A DNA stretch of 12,943 nt from Actinomycetota bacterium (GCA_009704555.1 WLDY01000006.1:1-12943); one strand, 5' to 3'. Counted from the first letter of the stretch, positions 1 to 6,712 are shown. Numbers and translations are program-made. Notes: generated from the letters alone by a model not told the origin.

Positions 1-13
1 GATTGCTACAGCG

Positions 14-1582
14 ATGATCCTGATACTTAGCCAGGAGCCAAAGAAGCGAAAGCTGCCAGCCATCCTTGCTTTCCTACTTCTATTGGCTGGTGGAAGCTAT
101 TTCGTCCAGACAACTCTTGCTGCCGATATCTCAATCAACTCAGGTTCAGTTGAATTCGGCCAAGGGATTGCCAGAACAACAACATGTGACAACGCCGTAC
201 TTGTGACTCCGCTCTCAAGATTTGTAAATGCGCAAGGTTCCGGATCACATAGATTTGTAGGAGTGTCTCTTTCAGAAATTGACAGCAATTCAGGTAAGTG
301 CAGTGGAAAAGATTTTATTATTAAGGCGTATTCAAATTCTGGTTCATTAGTGAATTTATTTTCAAACGGCGGCCAATCGTATAACTCGCTTAGAGTTTAT
401 GATAATGCTGGGAACTTCTATCTTGTTTCAGCGGGTTCAGAAATGGACGTGATATCGAGTGGCGAGAACCCTTCTGCTGATCTAAGCAATACAAGTTTCA
501 CTGTAACGTTTGATACTCCCATGGCAGATGCGGATGAAGTAAAGTTCATCTCAGTTGAAAGCACTGACCACGTTGATACAGGGGTTATCTATTATGGAAG
601 TAGTTCATATCAGCTAGTCTCAAATGAGATTTCCTGGCAAGCTGCTTATCTCGACATAACAACTCCAGTCGATGGTCAGTGTAAATACAGGCGTAATGGA
701 CAATGTGGTTACTTTGCGGCCATTACTTCTGACGCCGAGCGTCAAGCTGTTGTTTCGAGTGTAGGCGATAGCGAGATGTGGCTTGGAGGTTCAGATATCC
801 AAGAAGAGGGAATATGGAAATGGATTGACGGCCCACAATTTGGAACTCTCTTTAGTGCTGGATATACAAACTGGGCTGGTGGCGAGCCAAACGACTCAGG
901 AAATGAAGATGCCCTGCAAACATATTCAGGCACAAACACTGAGTGGAATGACCTGCCTGTAGGTGATGGCTTTCACTTGAAGTACTTAATTGAATACAGT
1001 CCAGATTTCCGATCTCGAACGAATCGCCTCCTACCAACCTATTACGACCTTGGAACTACCGGTCCTGGTGGTGGAAGGATTTTCTATTACTCAGCTTCAG
1101 GATTCAATTGCGGTTCAGGATTTAGTGCGACTGGCTCACCAACTGGTGGAAAGTGTCACTATCTTGAGGCGGCACCACGCACATGGTCTGGTGGGGCCGG
1201 AGATCCGACAATAAGTTGGGCAACGAATGTGAACGGCAATTTGGTCACTTCCGTAACAGGTGCAAGGGAGACTGCGATTGGTTCTGGCTATAAGAACTCG
1301 CTCGCAATCGAGGCACAAAACGGAAATGTGGCTGCATCTTCTGCAGCGGTTGCAGCGCGGGCTTACAGAGGTGGTTCAGAATCTGATTGGTACTTGCCGT
1401 CTAAAGATGAGTTGAATGAGCTGATCATAAACAGAGTGATAGCCGATGCATTAGAAGGTTACTGGTCCTCATCGGAAGGCGCTGCGGATGGCGCATGGGA
1501 TCAGGGTTCTAACGGTAATCAAGGTTTGGCAAGGCCTGGTAAACAGCAAACTACACCTGTTCGCCCAATTCGAGCTTTTTAG
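14..1582 (+). CDS. Exported protein with C-type lectin-like domain and DUF1566-like C-terminal domain
   Basis: Predicted secreted or surface protein of 522 residues from this ATG. A basic stretch (KKRK, 10-13) precedes a hydrophobic segment (14-36) ending in a plausible signal-peptidase site (TTLAA). Residues 37-205 form a beta-rich region I cannot name. Residues about 208-329 look like a C-type lectin-like domain: WLGG (256-259), EPND (291-294) and WND (311-313) match the calcium/sugar-binding EPN and WND motifs, and EPN in characterised lectins favours mannose-type sugars. Residues about 345-522 resemble DUF1566 (GGGRIFYY, WYLPSKDELNEL, YWSSSE, PVRPIRAF at the end). Sugar binding at the cell surface is inferred. 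The frame is open back to the window edge and no Shine-Dalgarno precedes the ATG, so the start may lie further upstream. The gene is AT-richer than its neighbours (about 27% GC in 301-360), which could reflect transfer or a variable surface-gene region. Confidence 0.8.
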   Translation: MILILSQEPKKRKLPAILAFLLLLAGGSYFVQTTLAADISINSGSVEFGQGIARTTTCDNAVLVTPLSRFVNAQGSGSHRFVGVSLSEIDSNSGKCSGKDFIIKAYSNSGSLVNLFSNGGQSYNSLRVYDNAGNFYLVSAGSEMDVISSGENPSADLSNTSFTVTFDTPMADADEVKFISVESTDHVDTGVIYYGSSSYQLVSNEISWQAAYLDITTPVDGQCKYRRNGQCGYFAAITSDAERQAVVSSVGDSEMWLGGSDIQEEGIWKWIDGPQFGTLFSAGYTNWAGGEPNDSGNEDALQTYSGTNTEWNDLPVGDGFHLKYLIEYSPDFRSRTNRLLPTYYDLGTTGPGGGRIFYYSASGFNCGSGFSATGSPTGGKCHYLEAAPRTWSGGAGDPTISWATNVNGNLVTSVTGARETAIGSGYKNSLAIEAQNGNVAASSAAVAARAYRGGSESDWYLPSKDELNELIINRVIADALEGYWSSSEGAADGAWDQGSNGNQGLARPGKQQTTPVRPIRAF

Positions 1583-1652
1583 CCCTAAGTCTTTTTGGTT
1601 TGTTTCTCTAACTGAAGTTCCTATTGTTGTGTCTGGGTTTTCTGCTTCTGAG

Positions 1653-1726
1653 TGGGGCGGGTGGGGCTCGAACCCACGACGACCGGATTATGAGTCCGGG
1701 GCTCTAACCGACTGAGCTACCGCCCC
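1653..1726 (-). tRNA. tRNA-Met (anticodon CAT)
   Basis: The reverse complement folds into a standard 74-nt cloverleaf. The acceptor GGGGCGG pairs with CCGCCCC, the D arm is GCTC/GAGC, the anticodon stem CCGGA/TCCGG encloses the loop CTCATAA, and the T arm GTGGG/CCCAC holds TTCGAGC. The discriminator is A and the CCA tail is not encoded. The anticodon CAT means elongator tRNA-Met or, if modified by TilS, tRNA-Ile2; an initiator is unlikely because the acceptor starts with a paired G-C and the stem lacks the GGG/CCC anticodon-arm signature. It lies 26 bp after the stop of the upstream membrane-protein gene on the same strand. Confidence 0.95.
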
Positions 1727-1733
1727 AGACGCA

Positions 1734-1739
1734 ATAGTA
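1734..1739 (-). promoter_or_regulatory. Candidate -10 box for the tRNA gene
   Basis: TACTAT on the minus strand lies 7 nt before the tRNA 5' end, so transcription would begin at or within a base or two of the mature end. It sits in the 26-bp gap after the membrane-protein gene. No good -35 box is visible (the expected place lies in the end of that gene). Confidence 0.4.
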
Positions 1740-1752
1740 GTTGAGCGGATGG

Positions 1753-3453
1753 TTAGCGCTTGATCGGTATGGCTCTGATCTGACCTGAGTCGGCGATCAG
1801 CGCGAGTTCCGCCTCCTTGTTCTCTGCAAGGAGAAGACGGACTTTCTCGCGGTCCCAGACTGTGGCCAATCCGTCAAGACTTTCTACGATCTCCACTCGT
1901 GCGCCGGTTGATCTTTCCAGTTCTCGAGCGAGGGGCTTATCTGCTGGTCCAATCATGAGCAGGAATCTGTGCGTCTTCGATTTGGGTCCAGATAGTGCGC
2001 GCTCGCGGCGAATGATCTGAAGATGGAAGAGTCCAGCAAGAATTCCCACAACCAGTATGGAGATTGCATAACTCGTCTCACGCCAAGTACTTCCACCGAG
2101 ATCTCCGCCAAAGAGGCCTTGGAAGATCTGGACTGTGATGGTCAAGGCTGATGCGACGACTGCAATCGCACTTATGCCGACGACTGTGAAGAGGTAGACC
2201 TTGCGCGAGATAGCAGCGATCTCTCGCTCTGGATCTTGATTGATGTGCAGGCTTATTCGTCGCCAGAGGATCTGCCAGACCGGGAGCCCAACAACAAGGA
2301 GAGTGATTGCAAGGAGGAGGGAGTTCCTTGGGGAGCGCCCGACGAGTAGATCGCCTTGGGCGAAGGTCCCGACGATTGAGACGACGAAGGTGACTGCGCC
2401 GACTGAAGTGGTAGCCAATCCGATCCCAGAGAGGAGATAGCGGTAGATCCTTCCGATCTCCCCCTCCTCAGACTCATGATGGGATGCGAGAACTCTGGAG
2501 TGGTAGGCGAAGGAGATGAGTGTTGCTATCAATGTTCCAACTGCACCAGGTATACGGTCGAAGTGAACCCAAGCGGCGTTGGTGTTGGTATCGCCGAAGA
2601 ACCAGACCAAGGTGTCGTAGAAGATGATGCTGGAACTGACCAAAGTGGCGACGAGAGAGCCTCCAACGCCGACGAGGAGAAGGTAGATGTTCCATAGTTG
2701 AGATGTATGTGCTCGAGTGCGATCGGTGAACCAGTAGAAGTACCAGGTAGGGATCGCGATGAGCGCAGTGACAAGACCACGGGTGAGTTCATTCGTACCT
2801 GTCGTAGTCAGGATCGTCTCCGAGAAGGGGAGGAACTCGACCATGAGAGCTCGGAGAACTCTTGCCGCTGCGACGATGCTTACGACAAGCGAGATCGCAG
2901 AGAGCAGTAGGTACGGAACTTGCGCTCGATCCTTGGGAAGGCGGTGAGAGGACATCCGATAGTGGAATCCCAGAGTTGCCAACCATAGGAATGTCGATCC
3001 GAAGTCCGCTCCAAAGACCGCTCCGTCATCGATCAGCGCAAGGAGCCACCTATAGCCACTTGTGGCGAAAGAGGCGAAAGCGATGATCTGAATCGCGGTG
3101 AGGTAAAGAAGGAGTGCAAAACTTTCTTTCGAGTCATCATCTCTTTCCAAGGTACGACGCGTCCATAGGGCAGTCACGATGAGAAGTGGCGTGGCTACGA
3201 CTACGAATGCAGAGTCACGTGCGAGAACATCCTCATTCGCAATCAATCGCTTATCAGAGCCCAAGACGTAATTGATCAGGCCGGAGAGACCAGAATTGAC
3301 GATGAGGATCAAGATGAGCAAGAGGAGATACTGAAAGAAGTCCTTCACCTCCTCGGCAAAGTCGATCCCTCCCTTGCGCCCGACCGCTATTCGACGGACG
3401 ACAAGGACGATCACGCCCAGAGTGATGATCAGTGAGGCTAGGCCTGCAATCAT
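1753..3453 (-). CDS. Polytopic membrane protein with six two-helix repeats, DUF5671-like, and a C-terminal soluble domain
   Basis: Function unknown. The 566-residue protein is mostly transmembrane. After an N-terminal helix (about 3-20), a unit of roughly 65-75 residues with two hydrophobic helices recurs about six times: near 36-103, 112-168, 179-245, 256-320, 337-400 and 418-485. Several units start with a YLLL-like stretch and end in an aromatic/arginine stretch such as WYFYWFTDR or QILWRRI. This resembles the DUF5671 membrane domain, recognised from memory. Residues about 492-566 form a soluble tail (RFLLMIGPADKPLARELE, then a charged helix and beta strands). The ATG overlaps the TGA of the NTF2-like gene by 4 nt (ATGA), so the two are probably translationally coupled. 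The gene is last in the cluster that starts with the lycopene cyclase genes. A transport or sensing role would be guesswork. Confidence 0.75.
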   Translation of the reverse strand: MIAGLASLIITLGVIVLVVRRIAVGRKGGIDFAEEVKDFFQYLLLLILILIVNSGLSGLINYVLGSDKRLIANEDVLARDSAFVVVATPLLIVTALWTRRTLERDDDSKESFALLLYLTAIQIIAFASFATSGYRWLLALIDDGAVFGADFGSTFLWLATLGFHYRMSSHRLPKDRAQVPYLLLSAISLVVSIVAAARVLRALMVEFLPFSETILTTTGTNELTRGLVTALIAIPTWYFYWFTDRTRAHTSQLWNIYLLLVGVGGSLVATLVSSSIIFYDTLVWFFGDTNTNAAWVHFDRIPGAVGTLIATLISFAYHSRVLASHHESEEGEIGRIYRYLLSGIGLATTSVGAVTFVVSIVGTFAQGDLLVGRSPRNSLLLAITLLVVGLPVWQILWRRISLHINQDPEREIAAISRKVYLFTVVGISAIAVVASALTITVQIFQGLFGGDLGGSTWRETSYAISILVVGILAGLFHLQIIRRERALSGPKSKTHRFLLMIGPADKPLARELERSTGARVEIVESLDGLATVWDREKVRLLLAENKEAELALIADSGQIRAIPIKR

Positions 3454-3884
3454 GGTTTCACTCCATCACATTCGTAGAGGGGCCAGGGCACTCCCGTGAT
3501 CTTCCACATCCCACCGATTCGAGTCAGCCCGATGCTGTGGTCCTCGCTCCAACCTCCGAAGAGGTCATTGTCAGCGTAGCGAATCCTTATCTTCACTTGG
3601 GCACGATCACCAGTGATGGAAGTATCGACGAGATCCACGGTGAGATCAGGGGAGAGGTATTGTCGATCGAGGTCCGACGAGTCACACTTCGTACCAGTCT
3701 CGAAGTAGCTCAATGCGCGATCGTTGTCGCGATCGACCATGGCACGGAGATAGGACTGGACTGTAGCTTCGGGTGATCCTGCTTCAAAGCGTGAACTCTC
3801 ACCTCGTGAGGCGATGAAGACGAGCGCGCCGATGAGGATGACGATCAGTCCGAGGACGAGATTGCGAATAGTCGAACTCTTCAT
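3450..3884 (-). CDS. Small membrane-anchored protein with NTF2-like (DUF4878-type) fold
   Basis: This 144-residue protein has one N-terminal transmembrane segment (about 9-25) and a soluble domain predicted outside the membrane. Residues 37-60 (SPEATVQSYLRAMVDRDNDR, then ALSYF) have the helix pattern of SnoaL/DUF4878-like NTF2 folds (a pocket-forming domain often used for binding rather than catalysis). Strands follow, ending in GGMWKITGV (124-132). Cysteines at 67 and 139 could pair. The ligand is unknown. The gene follows crtYd by 41 bp and overlaps the next gene by ATGA, so the NTF2-like and polytopic proteins may form a complex. It may also have its own promoter (3891-3896). Confidence 0.7.
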   Translation of the reverse strand: MKSSTIRNLVLGLIVILIGALVFIASRGESSRFEAGSPEATVQSYLRAMVDRDNDRALSYFETGTKCDSSDLDRQYLSPDLTVDLVDTSITGDRAQVKIRIRYADNDLFGGWSEDHSIGLTRIGGMWKITGVPWPLYECDGVKP

Positions 3885-3890
3885 TGTTTC

Positions 3891-3896
3891 ATCCTA
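3891..3896 (-). promoter_or_regulatory. TAGGAT box before the NTF2-like gene: -10 of a leaderless start, or Shine-Dalgarno
   Basis: On the minus strand TAGGAT is followed by six bases and then the ATG. This fits a -10 hexamer with transcription starting at the A of the start codon, as at other genes here. The AGGA within it could equally be a Shine-Dalgarno with an 8-nt spacer, in which case the gene would simply be read from the crtYcYd transcript. The sequence does not decide. Confidence 0.35.
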
Positions 3897-3925
3897 GGTT
3901 GGATCGACTGTGAAATGGCTCGGAA

Positions 3926-4243
3926 TCATCTTGACGCACTCGCAATCGCAGCACGCCTCTCATTTCGATAGACCCAGAAACTGAGAAAGCCGACCATCAT
4001 CGCGAAGCCGAAGAGCAAGTCCTCGATGGGCGCACCTGCGACTCGAAGACCGATGATGGCATCGGGTGAGTAGATGACGATCTCGTTCGATGTCAGCCAC
4101 CAATTGGTGAGAAGTTGGAAGGGAAGGACGATCGCATAGCTTGCCCAGAAGCCACGCGTGGTGAGCATGGAGGTCTTGAAGACGAAGATGTCGACCAAGA
4201 CCACGATGATGAGAGCGAGCGATGTGATCTCTGTGTAGGTCAC
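3926..4243 (-). CDS. crtYd: Lycopene cyclase subunit, CrtYd type
   Basis: Second half of an actinobacterial heterodimeric lycopene cyclase, a membrane enzyme that closes the ionone rings of lycopene. The 105-residue protein has three predicted helices (about 7-22, 32-51, 73-91). It carries the repeat-specific signature GAPIEDLLFGF (70-80), the counterpart of PLEEYLFF in its partner; the acidic pair is thought to be important for catalysis. The start is GTG, overlapping the crtYc stop as GTGA, so the two subunits are probably made in step. CrtYc/CrtYd pairs make beta-carotene, while related pairs (CrtYe/Yf, LbtA/B) make cyclic C50 carotenoids. The adjacent divergent brp gene, which needs beta-carotene, argues for beta-cyclase activity. 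Confidence 0.9.
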   Translation of the reverse strand: MTYTEITSLALIIVVLVDIFVFKTSMLTTRGFWASYAIVLPFQLLTNWWLTSNEIVIYSPDAIIGLRVAGAPIEDLLFGFAMMVGFLSFWVYRNERRAAIASASR

Positions 4244-4584
4244 GAGGCACGCTCATCATGATGGCGATCTCGCCACTTCGGCTTGAGGCGTGTGACACCT
4301 TCATAGGTGAGGATGATCGCTAACGGAATGATGATGAAGAAGAGGTATTCCTCGAGCGGAAGCCCGAAGGCAAGTTCTAGCCCCAAGGTCTGCGAGTAGT
4401 CGAAGTCCCAATGACCGGAATGAATCGCAATCCAGTCCCATAGGACGAAGAAGGCAGAGATGGGAAGAATCGTCATCAGAGTGAATCCGATACGTCGCAA
4501 GACGCGAAGTTTGAAGGCCCACTCGAGCCACCAGGAGCCAGCCATCGTGAAGAGGAGCATCACAAGGTAGCCGTAACGGGGCAT
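4240..4584 (-). CDS. crtYc: Lycopene cyclase subunit, CrtYc type
   Basis: First half of the heterodimeric lycopene cyclase. The 114-residue product starts MPRYGYLVML and has three predicted helices (about 4-20, 33-53, 78-95). Diagnostic residues are WDWIAIHSGHWDFD (49-62) and PLEEYLFF (76-83), typical of the CarR/CrtY-type cyclase domain. The frame stays open upstream to about 4854, but that extension runs antisense through brp and has no cyclase features, so I chose the ATG at 4584. No TANNNT box lies 6-7 nt before it, and the only purine-rich tract (GGGG) is too close, so the start is slightly uncertain; the ATG at residue 9 is the alternative. It is the first gene of the minus-strand cluster, divergent from brp. 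Confidence 0.88.
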   Translation of the reverse strand: MPRYGYLVMLLFTMAGSWWLEWAFKLRVLRRIGFTLMTILPISAFFVLWDWIAIHSGHWDFDYSQTLGLELAFGLPLEEYLFFIIIPLAIILTYEGVTRLKPKWRDRHHDERAS

Positions 4585-4662
4585 GCCCCAATAGTTCCAC
4601 TCACTGCCATCACATCTTTGTGAGACACGAAGCGTCACGCTGGAAATTTGCTCTCTGCCGGT

Positions 4663-4668
4663 TACCCT
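4663..4668 (+). promoter_or_regulatory. -10 box of a leaderless brp promoter
   Basis: TACCCT is followed by 7 nt and the brp ATG at 4676. With no Shine-Dalgarno upstream, this fits transcription beginning at the start codon. No convincing -35 element is seen. The divergent crtYc promoter must lie within the same gap of about 90 bp. Confidence 0.5.
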
Positions 4669-4675
4669 CATTCGC

Positions 4676-5656
4676 ATGATGTCGAAGGAGGGCGCTTCGA
4701 AACCCGTTGCCAAGATCAGAGTCTTCGACGGGATCCGCACCTTCTCTTCCTTCGCTGTCGGTATCGCGATCCTTCTCTCCACGCTCTTCGGTTTCCTCTT
4801 CCAGAGCGAATCGATGGGATGGCAGGTAGTCATCGCACTCCTCGCTCTCGCCATCGGTATCCCTCATGGTGCACTCGATCACCTAGTGACATTGCCAAGG
4901 TCGCGCCCTCTGAAGATGGTGCTCTTCATCGTGGTCTACATTGCAATAGCTCTCATCGCGGTCTGGGCGATCTTGGAGTGGAATGTCTATGGCTTCTATC
5001 TCGTAGTCGCCATGAGTGCTCTCCACTTCGGTATCGGAGATGCCGCCTTCTTAGCAGAGCGCGATCGGATTCTTGGACGTGATCGATCACCGAGACTTGC
5101 TCAGGTTCTCTACGCATTGGCTGGAGGAGTCACTCCCGTTGTCATTCCCTTGGTCAACGAGCGAAGTTCGCAAGCCCTCGCCGCGGTCAATCCCACATTG
5201 ATCGATTGGGATGGTGGATTGGCTGATCTCTTCTATTGGGTTGCGATCGCACTTCTAGTGACCGCGATTGTTGCGCAGTTGGTGAGTAAACGAGAGCGCG
5301 ATGCCCTCGATCTCATCCTTCTTGGACTCCTGGCGATTCTCTCGCCACCACTCATTGCATTCGCGGTCTACTTCGGGACTTGGCATGCCATGAGGCATAC
5401 GGCTCGGTTGACCTTGAACCTCAAGAAATCGCAAGATGCTTACGAGAGAGGGGACGCCCCAAGGGCGCTTCGAAGCGCAGTCATTCCAGGCACTCCTGCG
5501 CTCTTTGGCACCTTGGCCGTGGCGGCAGGCCTTGTCCTCTTCGGCGAGAACAACTTCAGCGACGATTTCCTCTGGCTGCTCCTGGTTGTGATTTGGGCGC
5601 TAACGGTGCCTCACATGATGGTCACGGCGAAACTCGATCGGGGTGCGCTGCTGTGA
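4676..5656 (+). CDS. blh: Brp/Blh family beta-carotene 15,15'-dioxygenase
   Basis: Integral membrane iron enzyme that cleaves beta-carotene centrally into two retinal molecules, the rhodopsin chromophore. The 326-residue protein has many hydrophobic helices and the family's spaced histidines: GIPHGALDH (H64, with D68), LHFGIGDA (H117), GTWHAMRH (H237, H241) and VPHMM (H313). These are expected to bind the iron. Length is normal for the family. The start is the ATG at 4676, or the adjacent one at 4679, chosen because of the TACCCT box 7 nt upstream and the lack of any Shine-Dalgarno. It diverges from crtYcYd, which supplies its substrate, and its TGA overlaps the GTG of the downstream peptidase gene. 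No rhodopsin gene is in the window. Confidence 0.92.
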   Translation: MMSKEGASKPVAKIRVFDGIRTFSSFAVGIAILLSTLFGFLFQSESMGWQVVIALLALAIGIPHGALDHLVTLPRSRPLKMVLFIVVYIAIALIAVWAILEWNVYGFYLVVAMSALHFGIGDAAFLAERDRILGRDRSPRLAQVLYALAGGVTPVVIPLVNERSSQALAAVNPTLIDWDGGLADLFYWVAIALLVTAIVAQLVSKRERDALDLILLGLLAILSPPLIAFAVYFGTWHAMRHTARLTLNLKKSQDAYERGDAPRALRSAVIPGTPALFGTLAVAAGLVLFGENNFSDDFLWLLLVVIWALTVPHMMVTAKLDRGALL

Positions 5657-6246
5657 GGCGTCTCATCACCCTTCTCCTCGTCGTTTACTTGGTCAGTCCA
5701 CAATTCTCGGCGCAGGGATCGCAGATGCGATACCTCTTCCCGGTGACCGATTGCAAGAGCACGTACTCCCGATATCACCATGACTATCCAGCTGCAGATA
5801 TCTTCACAAAGGAAGGCTGTGCTTTCGTCTCACCCGTCGATGGCGTCGTCACCGAGGTCTCACGTAAAGATAAGTGGAGCGGACGCGAGAATCTCGGCTC
5901 CACCCGAGGCGGGAAGTTCGTAGCACTTCTCGGGGACGATGGCGTTCGTTACTACGGATCTCATTTGCGTAGCGTGGCAAGGGGAATCATTCCTGGCGTG
6001 CGTGTGGTGGCGGGGACGAAATTAGGCGAGATTGGAACGAGCGGAAGTGCTCGTGGCACTCCGCCACATCTCCATTTTGGAATCTCATGGCCGACCGAAG
6101 ATGGGATCTGGTGGGTGCGAAGAGGGATGGTTTCGCCTTACGACTTCTTGAAGTCATGGGAGCAGGGCGAGATGCGTTCGCCGCGCAAGCAGGTGATGAA
6201 GAGATTGGCCGAAGTGGGAGAGATACCGAAGGAGCCCAAGAAGTGA
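5653..6246 (+). CDS. Secreted M23 (LytM-type) metallopeptidase
   Basis: Predicted exported zinc peptidase of 197 residues that would cut peptidoglycan cross-bridges. A signal peptide (MRRLITLLLVVYLVSPQFSA) is followed directly by a compact peptidase M23 domain with no LysM or coiled-coil part. Zinc-ligand candidates are HHDYPAAD (H43, D49) and PPHLHFG (H139, H141), with GSH (H104) as the further catalytic histidine. C34 and C56 could form a disulfide. The GTG start at 5653 overlaps the brp TGA (GTGA). The frame is open further upstream inside brp, but that part encodes only the antisense-like shadow of brp, and the signal peptide begins exactly at this GTG. Active rather than degenerate, judging by the intact motifs. 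Why it is coupled to a retinal-forming enzyme is unclear. Confidence 0.85.
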   Translation: MRRLITLLLVVYLVSPQFSAQGSQMRYLFPVTDCKSTYSRYHHDYPAADIFTKEGCAFVSPVDGVVTEVSRKDKWSGRENLGSTRGGKFVALLGDDGVRYYGSHLRSVARGIIPGVRVVAGTKLGEIGTSGSARGTPPHLHFGISWPTEDGIWWVRRGMVSPYDFLKSWEQGEMRSPRKQVMKRLAEVGEIPKEPKK

Positions 6247-6268
6247 GATCTCCAAAGTGTGGAGAAAT

Positions 6269-6304
6269 GACGAAGGCCCGGAGATTTCTCTCCGGGCCTT
6301 CGTC
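6269..6304. terminator. 16-bp hairpin between convergent genes, probable bidirectional terminator
   Basis: A perfect 16-bp inverted repeat (arms 6269-6284 and 6289-6304, core CGAAGGCCCGGAGA) with a TTTC loop lies between the 3' ends of the M23 peptidase gene and the convergent cold-shock gene. No run of T follows on either strand, so it is not a textbook intrinsic terminator, but its position and strength fit ending transcription from both sides or protecting both mRNA ends. Confidence 0.7.
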
Positions 6305-6319
6305 TGACAGAGTGATCGA

Positions 6320-6523
6320 CTAGCTAGGGACTACCTGATCTGCCTGAGGACCCTTAGGACCTTGGACGATCTCGAATGTCACTGGCTGTCCCTCATTGAG
6401 GCTCTTGTATCCATTTCCTTGGATAGCGGAGTAGTGGACGAATACATCTTGTCCGCCACCGTCTACGGCGATGAAGCCGAAGCCCTTCTCAGAGTTGAAC
6501 CACTTAACTGTACCTGTTGCCAT
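6320..6523 (-). CDS. cspA: Cold-shock domain protein (CspA family)
   Basis: A 67-residue single cold-shock domain protein that binds single-stranded RNA and DNA and melts mRNA structure. It starts MATGTVKWFNSEKGFGFI. The RNA-binding motifs RNP1 (KGFGFI, 13-18) and RNP2 (VFVHY, 27-31) are intact and the length is standard. On the minus strand an AAGGA Shine-Dalgarno (6529-6533) lies 5 nt before the ATG, so unlike several genes here this one is made from a leadered message. The 5' region up to about 6650 could hold the long untranslated leader common in cold-shock genes. It converges on the M23 gene with a shared hairpin between them. Confidence 0.96.
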   Translation of the reverse strand: MATGTVKWFNSEKGFGFIAVDGGGQDVFVHYSAIQGNGYKSLNEGQPVTFEIVQGPKGPQADQVVPS

Positions 6524-6650
6524 TTTCTTCCTTCTTCTTTCGGTTTGGACAACCTCGCAATCCGAGATTGTCAGTCTTTCCGTTTTACAGCTGAACCGAT
6601 CAAATGCAGAAGCAATGAAGCCGGTACTGATAAGCGTTGGACTGGCGCAA

Positions 6651-6656
6651 AGCCTA
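6651..6656 (-). promoter_or_regulatory. Candidate -10 box for the cold-shock gene
   Basis: TAGGCT on the minus strand would start a transcript near 6644, giving a leader of about 120 nt, the size usual for cold-shock mRNAs. It overlaps a plus-strand TACCCT (6655-6660). There is no clear -35 box. Confidence 0.25.
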
Positions 6657-6706
6657 CCCTCATGCGATTCACACTAAAACCAGCCGTCCACGTGAGGGAG
6701 CGGGGC

Positions 6707-6712
6707 TAGCCT
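6707..6712 (+). promoter_or_regulatory. -10 box upstream of the mini-ORF and SIMPL gene
   Basis: TAGCCT is followed by 6 nt and then an ATG at 6719, the same geometry as the leaderless starts of brp, etfB and the desulfurase. Transcription is therefore expected at or next to A6719, 17 nt before the SIMPL start codon. No -35 consensus is visible. Confidence 0.45.

Noticed and set aside
1583..1652. Possible terminator after the lectin-like gene
   Set aside because: There are T-rich stretches but no stem that pairs convincingly.
2474..2947. Several overlapping open frames on both strands within the polytopic membrane gene
   Set aside because: They are shadows of the 1753-3453 gene: no membrane pattern, no start signals, no recognisable domain.
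4585..4854. Upstream extension of the crtYc frame to a 204-residue product
   Set aside because: It runs antisense through the start of brp, lacks any membrane or cyclase feature, and the family length fits the ATG at 4584.
5380..5652. Longer start for the M23 peptidase inside brp
   Set aside because: Out-of-frame reading of brp; the signal peptide begins at the GTG at 5653.
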